From: JANXVY01 sp034408685
GTDB lineage: Bacteria; Pseudomonadota; Alphaproteobacteria; Rhizobiales; Hyphomicrobiaceae
Direction: 5' to 3'
Length of the DNA: 39,689 nt
Assembly: GCA_034408685.1 (NCBI GenBank)
Contig: JAWXCP010000054.1
Location: 1 to 39,689, forward strand
Position numbers and translations under genes: made by a program. This document shows positions 7,523 through 15,188 of this stretch, piece after piece. Every line of letters begins with the position of its first letter. Position 1 is the stretch's first letter. The notes beneath the pieces are model-generated. The model ran no database searches. It saw only the letters and a program-made list of their open reading frames with translations, and was not told where the DNA came from.

Positions 7523-7888
7523 TTAATCGAGAACCTGGAAAATGCCATTCACCAAGCGACCGCGTTCCGTCTGACCGTTCAGCCGCCGCACGAAAACGCC
7601 GGTTTCTCCGTCCGCGATGGAATACAGAGGGACATTCTTTTTCTGTCGAATCGCGACGCCTGGCTTAAGCAGCTTCTTGCTTACCCGCTCCAATGCCTCG
7701 CTAGCCAGCTTGATATTGTTCAACACTACGGCTTTGTCAGGAGCGCTCCCCCTTACAACGACCGAGCCGAACTTGGCTCCCTTGTTTCCAGCACCGGCTG
7801 TGACGTGCGCGCGGGATTTTTTCGGAGCTTTATAAGTCTGCGTTGCAAGCCGAACCGGGGCGGTGTTTCGGGATTTGTTATTGCTCAT
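7523..7888 (-). CDS. Small basic protein, candidate antitoxin of the zeta-type kinase
   Basis: 121 residues, no family recognised. The N-terminal 45 residues are Lys/Arg/Ser/Thr-rich and probably disordered. The remainder (FGSVVVRGSAPDKAVVLNN onwards) alternates a helix (ASEALERVSKKLL) with short strands, ending GIFQVLD. It has neither the all-helical look of epsilon antitoxins nor a helix-turn-helix like PezA. Position is the main evidence: it is directly upstream of the kinase on the same strand with a 2-nt gap. The ATG at 7886-7888 has GGAG about 10 nt upstream. It could also be an accessory protein. Confidence 0.6.
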   Translation of the reverse strand: MSNNKSRNTAPVRLATQTYKAPKKSRAHVTAGAGNKGAKFGSVVVRGSAPDKAVVLNNIKLASEALERVSKKLLKPGVAIRQKKNVPLYSIADGETGVFVRRLNGQTERGRLVNGIFQVLD

Positions 7889-7921
7889 AATCTCTTAGCT
7901 CCGGTATCTGGCAACCATTAC

Positions 7922-7962
7922 CCGATAGGCTAAGCATATTTCTACCATGAAACTGCCTATCG
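7922..7962. repeat. Spaced inverted repeat upstream of the zeta-type module
   Basis: ccgataggc (7922-7930) and gcctatcgg (7954-7962) are exact reverse complements separated by 23 nt. They lie 34 nt before the candidate antitoxin start, where its promoter should be. This suits a two-site operator or a leader hairpin. The rest of 7963-8107 holds no gene I can support. Confidence 0.5.
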
Positions 7963-8107
7963 GCAACACCCTGCTGCAACTGACCGCGCGACTCGGGAGT
8001 ACCACGAAAACGTGCCACCCAGCATTGGGCCGCCGCTTGCCCAGCCAGCGCGCCCGGTGTAGGCCGCAGCGTATCCTTCACCAGCTGAGCGACGGACAAA
8101 TACTATC

Positions 8108-9205
8108 ATGGGCTTTAAACTTGGCATCGTTGGCCTGCCGAACGTCGGCAAATCGACGTTGTTCAACGCGCTGACACAGACGGCGGCGGCCGAAGCGGCC
8201 AACTATCCGTTCTGCACCATCGAGCCCAACGTCGGCGAGGTCGGCGTGCCGGATGAGCGGCTGGAAAAGCTCGCGGCGATTGCCAAAAGCGGCCAGATCA
8301 TCCCGACGCGGCTCACGTTCGTTGACATCGCAGGACTGGTGCGCGGCGCGTCAAAGGGTGAGGGGCTTGGCAACAAGTTCCTGTCGCACATTCGCGAGGT
8401 CGATGCGGTCGCCTACGTGCTGCGCTGCTTCATCGATGACGACATCACGCACGTCGAGAACAAGATCGATCCGCTGGCCGACGCCGAGACGGTCGAGACC
8501 GAGTTGATGCTGGCCGATCTCGAGAGCTTGGAAAAGCGGGCGACCGCGCTCGAGAAGAAGGCGAAGTCTGGCGACAAGGACAGCAAGGCGCAACTCGGCG
8601 TGATGGAGAAACTGCTCGCGGCGTTGCGTGAGGGCAAGCCCGCGCGAACGGTATCGCTCGATGACGAGGAGCGGCCAATCGCGCGCGGGTTGCAATTGTT
8701 GACCGGCAAGCCCGTGCTGTACGTGTGCAACGTCGATGAGGCGTCGGCGGCCAACGGCAATGCCTACACCGAGCGGGTCGCCGCTTTTGCAGCCTCTGAA
8801 GGCGCGCAGTCGGTGGTGATTTCAGCCAAGATCGAGGCCGAGTTCGCTGGGTTGTCGAACGAGGATCGCAGCGCGTTTCTGGCTGAGATGGGCCTCGACG
8901 AGCCGGGCCTCAACCGGCTGATCCGGGCCGGCTACCGGCTGCTCGATCTCGTGACGTATTTCACGGTCGGGCCGAAGGAAGCGCGCGCCTGGACGATCCC
9001 ACGCGGCATGAAGGCGCCACAGGCCGCCGGCGTGATCCATACCGATTTCGAGAAGGGCTTCATTCGCTCCGAGACGATTGCCTATGTCGACTATGTGGCG
9101 CTCGGCGGTGAAGTTGGCGCCAAGGATGGCGGCAAGATGCGGCTTGAGGGCAAAGAGTACGTGGTTGCCGACGGCGACGTGTTGCACTTCCGGTTCGCGA
9201 ACTGA
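8108..9205 (+). CDS. ychF: Redox-regulated ATPase YchF (Obg family)
   Basis: 365 residues, the usual YchF length. The G1 P-loop GLPNVGKS (9-16), the G3 region FVDIAGLVRGASKGEGLGN and the NVDE at 208-211 are all visible. NVDE replaces the NKxD of GTPases, which explains the family preference for ATP. Cys36 (PFCTIEPN) corresponds to the redox-sensitive cysteine of E. coli YchF. The central coiled-coil insert (about residues 135-175) and the C-terminal TGS domain (FTVGPKEARAWTI to the end) are intact. YchF binds ribosomes and affects oxidative-stress responses. The ATG starts at the conserved MGFKLGIVGLPNVGKS; the ribosome-binding site is weak. Confidence 0.95.
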   Translation: MGFKLGIVGLPNVGKSTLFNALTQTAAAEAANYPFCTIEPNVGEVGVPDERLEKLAAIAKSGQIIPTRLTFVDIAGLVRGASKGEGLGNKFLSHIREVDAVAYVLRCFIDDDITHVENKIDPLADAETVETELMLADLESLEKRATALEKKAKSGDKDSKAQLGVMEKLLAALREGKPARTVSLDDEERPIARGLQLLTGKPVLYVCNVDEASAANGNAYTERVAAFAASEGAQSVVISAKIEAEFAGLSNEDRSAFLAEMGLDEPGLNRLIRAGYRLLDLVTYFTVGPKEARAWTIPRGMKAPQAAGVIHTDFEKGFIRSETIAYVDYVALGGEVGAKDGGKMRLEGKEYVVADGDVLHFRFAN

Positions 9206-9589
9206 TCAGCCCGCTACGCGAATGCGGACCCGTGCAAGGCCGGAAAAGCCCAGCGCGCGGGCTGCGGCTGGCGACAGGTCGATGATGCGTCCGCGAATGA
9301 ACGGGCCTCGGTCGACGATGACCACGGTCACCGTGCGCCGGTTTGACAGGTTCTCGACAGTAACCCGCGTGCCGAATGGCAGCGTGCGGTGGGCGGCAAC
9401 GAGATCGCCGGGCGAGACCTTGCGGCCACTCGCCGTTCGCGAGATTTCCGAATAGCGCGATGCGATACCGGTTTCGGCGGCGGCCGGGGTGGCCCATACA
9501 GCGGCGAAGACGAGTGCGGCCGTCACGAGGGCGACGACTGTGCTCGCCGTGAACGGCGGACGTTGGCGAGGCCGTTTCGGTGGTGTCAT
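9206..9589 (-). CDS. RlpA-like double-psi beta-barrel protein
   Basis: 127 residues. An N-terminal signal peptide (about residues 16-38, ending PAAAE) is followed by a minimal RlpA-like double-psi beta-barrel: GIASRYSE, TASGRKVSPGDLVAAHRTLPFGTRV, then VVIVDRGPFIRGRIIDLS with the conserved Asp and Arg-Gly-Pro. RlpA proteins with this fold can be lytic transglycosylases acting on denuded glycan at the septum. There is no lipobox cysteine and no SPOR domain, so septal targeting is not supported. The stop codon abuts the ychF stop with no base between them. Confidence 0.85.
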   Translation of the reverse strand: MTPPKRPRQRPPFTASTVVALVTAALVFAAVWATPAAAETGIASRYSEISRTASGRKVSPGDLVAAHRTLPFGTRVTVENLSNRRTVTVVIVDRGPFIRGRIIDLSPAAARALGFSGLARVRIRVAG

Positions 9590-9613
9590 GTCAATCCTTG
9601 TGCCGGTCAGTCG

Positions 9614-10573
9614 TCAGCGGAACAGCGAGCTGAGCGACCGCGACAGCGAACGGAAGTTGCGGTTCATGTTGCGCGACACACCATCGAACGCGTTTGCGGT
9701 TCGGCGGCGGGATGTGCGTCGCTGGGGTTTCGACGTTTCATCGCGATTCGATGACGAGGTTCGGTTCGACGAGGCGCGGCGGCCCTCGCGATTGTCCTCG
9801 CTGGCGGCTTCGTCCAGCCCCGGATCCGTCCGCCGTGCAGCAATAGCAGCGGCTGCAACTGCGGCCCCGGCTGCGGTAGCTCCAAGCGCGGCATCGCTGT
9901 CACGCCCACTTGCTTCATCCGTGACAGTTTCGGCGGACGCGGAACGACCTGAAGTCACTGGGGGTTCCACTGGCCGTCTAACGGGCGCGGTGATGGCCGC
10001 ATTGAGTTGCGGGGCGTTGGGATTTGGGCTGCCAACGGTCCCATCGCAGCGGGCGCCGGGGTTACTCGCGAGCAACGCCGCCAAGGCCGGGTCTGGCTGA
10101 TCGACCGGGAGTGGTGCGTTCAGAACCGCCAGAAGGCGCCGCATCCCGTCGCGCGTCTTCGATGACCAGTAGCCATTCGCGGTGCCCTCATAACAACCGG
10201 CATGCCGCAACGCGTCCTGGATCGCGCGGATTGTTTCAGCGCGGCCTGGATTGCGTAAGTTGATTTGATTGGCCGCGTGGTGTGCTGCTGGGCCAGCATC
10301 GGCCACTGGCGAGCCTGCAGCAACTTGTGCCCGATTACCCGACATCAGCGTTGCGATCGGCGCGAAAGGGGCTGCTTCCGCAACCGTCGTCGCTGGCTGA
10401 GCGCCTGCCACTACGCCGGTGTCGCGAGAAAACGTCCCGAATGTCCATATCGCAGCGATAACGAGCAGAGCCGACACGGTCGCACCAGCGGCAAGCACCG
10501 CCCGGCGGCCCGTTAAGCCGACATTGTCGGCCACCGTTGCGGCCAATTCGATTGCAATCCGAACATAAATCAT
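9614..10573 (-). CDS. Membrane protein with peptidoglycan-binding-like region
   Basis: 319 residues. One transmembrane segment lies at about residues 25-47 (VLAAGATVSALLVIAAIWTFG). A region at about 108-175 (IRAIQDALRHAGCYEGTANGYWSSKTRDGMRRLL, given in part) resembles peptidoglycan-binding-like repeats with two cysteines (GCY and ARCDG). An Ala/Ser/Arg-rich low-complexity C-terminus ends in repeated RSLSRSLSSLFR. The predicted topology puts the binding-like region in the periplasm. I do not recognise a named family. It lies in a run of minus-strand envelope genes and may share transcription with them. The ATG at 10571-10573 is the only obvious start. Confidence 0.6.
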   Translation of the reverse strand: MIYVRIAIELAATVADNVGLTGRRAVLAAGATVSALLVIAAIWTFGTFSRDTGVVAGAQPATTVAEAAPFAPIATLMSGNRAQVAAGSPVADAGPAAHHAANQINLRNPGRAETIRAIQDALRHAGCYEGTANGYWSSKTRDGMRRLLAVLNAPLPVDQPDPALAALLASNPGARCDGTVGSPNPNAPQLNAAITAPVRRPVEPPVTSGRSASAETVTDEASGRDSDAALGATAAGAAVAAAAIAARRTDPGLDEAASEDNREGRRASSNRTSSSNRDETSKPQRRTSRRRTANAFDGVSRNMNRNFRSLSRSLSSLFR

Positions 10574-10706
10574 TGCGCCAGCCCCTCGGGCGTACTGAAC
10601 TTACCTCGTCGGCAGCGATTGCGGCACCGGCAAGGCCGGTCCGCTTGAGCTCGGATCCTGTCGCAGTTTTAACGCCGTGAGGCAACGCCATCGACACACG
10701 CTGCGC

Positions 10707-12668
10707 TCACCACATTCTGGCGCCATGGAATGAGTTCAGCCACCGCAGGTCATCGACGCCTTCGACGCGACGTGGCAGGTTCCGGATGCCTTTGAACATC
10801 GCGTCGTCGCTGGGCGGCGCACCACGGAGCGCCTGGAGATGCCGGTGCAGCTCCTGGTAGCTAGCCTCGAAGTCGGCGGGCGTCATCCCGGTTCGGCCAG
10901 CGGCGATTTCCGTTGCAATCCGCCGGGCGCGTATGCGCCGGTATGACATCACGCTCAATGCGACGGCGTAGCGCCGCTGCATCTGATGCGCGGCCAATGC
11001 CAGCACGCCTGAAAACGCGACAAAGATGACGAAGCGTAACGCCCATCGCCTAAGCGAGCCCGGCGGCGACGGCGGCGCGGGAGCCCGAGGTTTTGCAGCC
11101 GCATCGGTTTTGCTGTCGTTTTTCTTGCCTAACGACAAGCTCGCCTGAAGCGCCGACAACGCCCAGTTGAACGGAACGGCGGCAAGCGCAAGCTTTTGCG
11201 ACGTGAGCGGCAGTCGCCGCGGCTCCCATGTTCGACCGACTGCAGTGTAGCCCACCAATGTTTGTGCCACGGGCACAATGTCCTGTGTGAACTCGAGCCG
11301 TAAGGTCCGCTTTCCAAGGCCGAGTTCGTCTTCGTACTCGCTCTTCAAGCGCGACCAGCCTGGAATTGCTGCGCCGAACGTGATCACGGCCGCGACGGTC
11401 CGACCACGCGTGGCGAACTCCCAGGCGGCGAGAAACGACAGAGCCCCGCCCAGCGAGTGGCCGGTAAAGACGAACGGGTGGTCTTTGCCGCGCGGGAGTT
11501 GCGCCACCCACGCCTCGATCTGGTCGCGGATGACGTCGAAGCCCTCGGCAAACCCCAGATGTCGTTGCGGAGCAGACCAGCCAACCGGCTTTGCTGGGTT
11601 CTGCCAGCCGGGCTCGCGCGGCGTGAATTGGTTGAGGCCCGTCGGGGTCGCCTTGAGGTTGCGCTGCCAATCCAGCCAATCGACCGTGCCGCGCATGACG
11701 ATAAACGCCGCGTCATCCGTCACGAACCCGAAGCCTTCAGTGCCCTTGTTGCTGAAGGTCGCGACGTTCGAGATATGGGTCCCGCAGGTGCGCTCAAGAT
11801 AGGTGATGAGTGTTTCGCGGGGCTGTTTGGGATCGGGCTGCTTCGAATTTGGCCCCAGCGGTTCGTGGTAGGCAAGTGCGGACATGTAGGCTGTGAACTC
11901 GCACAGATCGAGCGGGTACTTGCCGTCTTCGATTTTGGCTGCGGACGCGACGATTCCGTTCAGCGGATTACGTCCCGGCGTCACCGCGCCCGGGAAGAGC
12001 GAGATGGCAAGATGGTCGTCTTCGTCGACATCCAGAGCATCGTCGACTGCGGGATCGGCGAGCAATTTTTGCAATGACATTTGAGACGGCCATACGAACC
12101 ACGCGCCGAGGGCCGCTATCAGGCCCATACCAACAAACAGGACTGGACCAAACGCATGTGACCAGAAGCTGCCGCTCGCGATGACGAACACATCCGGATT
12201 CTTCGGATCAAACGCGACTTCGACGCGTTGATCCAGTTTAAAGGCCCGAGGGCAGCGATAGGAGCCCGAGACCAGTTCTCTCGGCTTGCCGTCGCCCGGA
12301 TCAAACCGAACTTTCGGTGCCGTTGGACGGCAGGGCGGTTTTGCCTCTGCCGCGTCGGGCTTGTCTTTGGCAGGCGCTGTTACCGCAGATGGCGTCGGAT
12401 CGACGGTCACGACCGTCGGCGCCGGGGTGATGACGACAGGCGGAACAGCTGCAGATTGCTGAGCAGCGGGCTGCGCAACCGTCGTTTCCGCGCTCGTCGA
12501 ACTTTCGACCATCTCGATAACGGTTGCTGGCACCCGCGTCCCGCTGGCCAGCAGCGTGTAGGTCGACGCGGTGTCGTGGAGGCCGGCCAAGGCGGCCAGC
12601 GCTGCGGTGCCAGCGAATGCAAGCGCTACGAGCCGCGTATGGACCCAAATCACAAGACTACGAAGCAT
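10707..12668 (-). CDS. Membrane-anchored class 3 lipase-like alpha/beta hydrolase with DUF3592-like N-terminus
   Basis: 653 residues. N-terminal transmembrane helix at about 6-30, then a DUF3592-like beta domain (SGTRVPATVIEMVE; RCPRAFKLDQRVEVAFDPKNP) interrupted by a Pro/Ala/Thr insert at about 65-115, and a second helix at about 170-192. The lipase domain has FIVMRGTVDWLDWQRNL (the oxyanion side) and the nucleophile elbow GHSLGG with Ser405. A third hydrophobic segment is near 535-560, with a helical C-terminus. This resembles Lipase_3 proteins, so an ester substrate at the membrane is likely but unknown. The ATG at 12668 is chosen because GAGG lies 6 nt upstream; a TTG at 12734 would add 22 residues. 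Confidence 0.75.
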   Translation of the reverse strand: MLRSLVIWVHTRLVALAFAGTAALAALAGLHDTASTYTLLASGTRVPATVIEMVESSTSAETTVAQPAAQQSAAVPPVVITPAPTVVTVDPTPSAVTAPAKDKPDAAEAKPPCRPTAPKVRFDPGDGKPRELVSGSYRCPRAFKLDQRVEVAFDPKNPDVFVIASGSFWSHAFGPVLFVGMGLIAALGAWFVWPSQMSLQKLLADPAVDDALDVDEDDHLAISLFPGAVTPGRNPLNGIVASAAKIEDGKYPLDLCEFTAYMSALAYHEPLGPNSKQPDPKQPRETLITYLERTCGTHISNVATFSNKGTEGFGFVTDDAAFIVMRGTVDWLDWQRNLKATPTGLNQFTPREPGWQNPAKPVGWSAPQRHLGFAEGFDVIRDQIEAWVAQLPRGKDHPFVFTGHSLGGALSFLAAWEFATRGRTVAAVITFGAAIPGWSRLKSEYEDELGLGKRTLRLEFTQDIVPVAQTLVGYTAVGRTWEPRRLPLTSQKLALAAVPFNWALSALQASLSLGKKNDSKTDAAAKPRAPAPPSPPGSLRRWALRFVIFVAFSGVLALAAHQMQRRYAVALSVMSYRRIRARRIATEIAAGRTGMTPADFEASYQELHRHLQALRGAPPSDDAMFKGIRNLPRRVEGVDDLRWLNSFHGARMW

Positions 12669-12779
12669 AACAGACCTCGAAGCAAACCGGTCACCGCGAT
12701 AGCTCAGTGAACGTTTCAAATTTGCTTTGGTCAAATCAAGGTCAGGTGATCGTCGGATCAGGTCATGACTGGGCGACGG

Positions 12780-14117
12780 TCAATACGACGCGGCGACCGG
12801 CCCGACGGCGTCGCGATTATAGAGGTCGCGGCGGAACTGGATGACGCCATCGGGCGTCGCCCAAGCGGTGATGTAGACAAAGTTGAGCGCGACCGGCTGC
12901 TTCAGCGTCACGTCCTTACGCTCGCCGGATTTTTTCATGGCCAGCACCTGCTCTTCGCTCCAACCGTTCGGGGCGAGGAGCCATGCCGCAAGCCGCTCGA
13001 TACCAGCGATGCGCACGCAGCCAGACGAAGCGGCGCGGACATTTCGGCCAAACAGCGTCTCGGACGGCGTGTCGTGCATATAGACGGCATTGGCGCTGTC
13101 GAAATTGATTTTGAGAAAGCCGAGCGGGTTGTCCTTGCCGGGCTGCTGCCGATAGACGAGCCCGCGAGCGGCCGCGCCCGTAAAGTCGACTTTCGCCGGG
13201 TCAAGCTTCTTGCCGGTGGCGTCGTAAGCATCAATGCCGAACTTGACCAGCACGTTCTGGCCGCGCTTGTGCATATCCGCGCCCTTGGGCACGAGGTCCT
13301 TGTTGATGACCGTCGGCGGCAGCGTCCACATCGGATTAAAGTTGAGGTTCGAGATCGTCGAACGCAACAGCGGCGTCGGGCGATCGGTTTTGCCGACGAC
13401 GCCGGTGTGGCGGTGGGCAACCTTGTCGTTCTCCACGGCTTCGACGTGAGCGGCTGGAATGTTGACGATCACGTATTTCTTTGGCCGGGAGGCCGCGAGC
13501 TCGGCAATCCGGCCGAGGTTGATTTTAAGCTGATTCAAGCGGGCGTCGGCTGGTACACTCATCGCAGCGGCCGTGCGCTGATCGATCACGCCGGTCGGGG
13601 TCAAGCCGTTCGAGGCTTGGAACCGTTTGACACCTTTTTCAAGCTCGAGGTCGAAACTGGTACTGCCAGCGTTGCCGCCGTCGATGTCGCCGGTGGCACT
13701 CAAGCGCGCGCGGACCAACGGGATGCGGTTGTCGCCATCGCCAGCGCGCAACGCCTTGCCGGGCACGTCTTTGAGGCTCGGGATCGGCTGCCAGCCGCCG
13801 CGCTTGACGATGTCCTCGTAGAGTTTGATCGCGGCTTTGGTTGGCGCCAAGTTGGCGCTCGATACCGTCGGAAACCCTTTCGGCGGGTTGCTTTCCCAGT
13901 CCCGGATGAACTCGCGGTCGTAGTTGGCGGAGATGGCGCCCGTCGTACTCGTCGCGCCGAAGGATTGCCAATTGTCCGGCCCGTTGGCCAAGGCTGGGCC
14001 CGGCTCCACGACGACCGATGTTACCGTGGTTGCGATGACGGCGACCATCGCGATGGCGCATTTTCCGGTGGTCCAGCGCGTGGCCAGAGACCCTGATGCC
14101 GCGAAATTTTCAGCCAT
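12780..14117 (-). CDS. ldtP: L,D-transpeptidase (YkuD domain, LdtP/YcbB type)
   Basis: 445 residues. Signal or anchor segment at about 20-45 (ending PALANG), a peptidoglycan-binding-like domain at about 150-190 (KRFQASNGLTPTGVIDQRT) and a YkuD catalytic domain at about 213-385. The active-site motif is HDTPSETLFG at 348-357 followed by ASSGCVRI at 363-370, with His348 and nucleophile Cys367. Such enzymes make 3-3 peptidoglycan cross-links or attach proteins to peptidoglycan. The gene lies downstream of an LdtR-type regulator on the same strand, as with ldtR/ldtP of Liberibacter and other Hyphomicrobiales, hence the symbol. The start is uncertain: ATG 14117 is favoured because it begins just before the signal peptide, but its ribosome-binding site (GGGG) is weak. 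Confidence 0.85.
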   Translation of the reverse strand: MAENFAASGSLATRWTTGKCAIAMVAVIATTVTSVVVEPGPALANGPDNWQSFGATSTTGAISANYDREFIRDWESNPPKGFPTVSSANLAPTKAAIKLYEDIVKRGGWQPIPSLKDVPGKALRAGDGDNRIPLVRARLSATGDIDGGNAGSTSFDLELEKGVKRFQASNGLTPTGVIDQRTAAAMSVPADARLNQLKINLGRIAELAASRPKKYVIVNIPAAHVEAVENDKVAHRHTGVVGKTDRPTPLLRSTISNLNFNPMWTLPPTVINKDLVPKGADMHKRGQNVLVKFGIDAYDATGKKLDPAKVDFTGAAARGLVYRQQPGKDNPLGFLKINFDSANAVYMHDTPSETLFGRNVRAASSGCVRIAGIERLAAWLLAPNGWSEEQVLAMKKSGERKDVTLKQPVALNFVYITAWATPDGVIQFRRDLYNRDAVGPVAASY

Positions 14118-14329
14118 TGTTGCCCCGTCCGCCGTTTCCATGCCGCGGCAGACGTCGGTTATTCGCGGTGATTTGGGAAGCCACAAACGGACCGCGCGGC
14201 GGCTGCGCCATCAGATGCGGCGGAGCGACCACAATTGGTCATGCAAGTCGCGGATCAAAATCCAGAACGCGGTAGGGAATCGCAGTCCGCGATATCCCGC
14301 CTTCGCTTTGAACCGCGGATGTTCGAACC

Positions 14330-14857
14330 TCAGAGGCGATAACGGATCTGGTCCGACCAGAAGCGTTCCAGCCGGGCGAGCGCCTTGTTCAGGCTCTTGA
14401 CATCATCGTTGGAAACCTGGCCGACGGCTTCGATCGAAGACAGTTGGCGCTCGTACAATTTCTGCACGATCTCGCAAGCGTCCTTACCGCGCGGCGTCAA
14501 GCTCACGCGCACCGAGCGCTTGTCCACATCCGAGCGCTTGTAGTGGATGTAGCCCATGTCGACGAGCTTCTTCAGGTTATAGGAGACGTTCGAGCCCAGA
14601 TAATAGCCGCGCGTCTTGAGATCGCCGGCGGTCAGCTCGCTATCACCAATGTTGTACAACAGCAGCGCCTGGACGCTGTTGAGGTCCGAGCCGCCTTTAC
14701 GGTCGAACTCGTCTTTAATGACGTCGAGAAGGAGACGGTGAAGCCGCTCGATGAGGCGAAGTGCCTGGAGGTATTCACCGCTGAAAGCATCGTCGAAGCG
14801 GCCTTGGGGCAGCATCATCGGCGCGACGCGGTTGCGTGTGCTGATCGCAGAACTCAT
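14330..14857 (-). CDS. ldtR: MarR-family winged-helix regulator, LdtR type
   Basis: 175 residues. Dimerisation helices flank a winged helix-turn-helix: NSVQALLLYNIGDSELTAGDLK, GSNVSYNLKKLVDMGYI (recognition helix) and the wing SDVDKRSVRVSLTPRGK. The segment RGYYLGSNVSYNLKKL is characteristic of the LdtR subgroup, which activates an L,D-transpeptidase gene and affects osmotic tolerance in Liberibacter and Sinorhizobium. The pairing with the downstream ldtP-like gene (212 nt apart) supports this. The ATG at 14855-14857 is clear. The long gap to ldtP leaves room for a separate LdtR-controlled promoter. Confidence 0.85.
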   Translation of the reverse strand: MSSAISTRNRVAPMMLPQGRFDDAFSGEYLQALRLIERLHRLLLDVIKDEFDRKGGSDLNSVQALLLYNIGDSELTAGDLKTRGYYLGSNVSYNLKKLVDMGYIHYKRSDVDKRSVRVSLTPRGKDACEIVQKLYERQLSSIEAVGQVSNDDVKSLNKALARLERFWSDQIRYRL

Positions 14858-15188
14858 GACGGTACGCTCTTACAAAACGGTCAACGGGGGTTCTTGTGCC
14901 GCGCGCCGATCACTCGGCCTCAGGGCGAACAAAGTGAGTATAACTTGTAGAACTAAACCTTACCTAAATAGTCACAGTAAACATCTGCTTGATTTATCGC
15001 ACATTTTTGGACACTGCGACGAACAGTGACGATGCTCTGGTCATCGGCCGTGTTCCGGTTTGACGACATTAGCGCGAACGATTTCATGATGTCTTAATGA
15101 TCTGCGGCCTGCGGCGCGCGGGCGTGCGGTTGCGTTCGAGGTTGTTGCTGGCCGACCCACTGCTGAACCAGTAGCTAGGCTGGCGGCC
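14858..15188. other. Gene-free interval between ldtR and the YeeE/YedE gene
   Basis: 331 nt with no coding sequence I can support. It includes an AT-richer block (about 14930-15010) with a TATACT-like element on the minus strand (14937-14942) but no convincing -35 box. It probably holds the ldtR promoter and the 3' end of the transporter transcript. Confidence 0.4.

Noticed and set aside
7878..8099. 73-codon minus-strand frame before ychF
   Set aside because: It overlaps the candidate antitoxin start and the inverted repeat, and has no recognised motif; a real small gene cannot be fully excluded.
8070..8107. tRNA-like D-arm on the minus strand (gtcgctcagctggt)
   Set aside because: No anticodon arm, T arm or acceptor stem follows; the resemblance is limited to one arm.
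9203..9208. Palindromic TGATCA shared by the ychF and RlpA-like stops
   Set aside because: Two abutting TGA codons on opposite strands produce this by themselves; no regulatory meaning is needed.
12765..14096. 443-codon plus-strand open frame
   Set aside because: It lies entirely opposite the L,D-transpeptidase, lacks recognisable motifs and is the expected shadow in GC-rich DNA.
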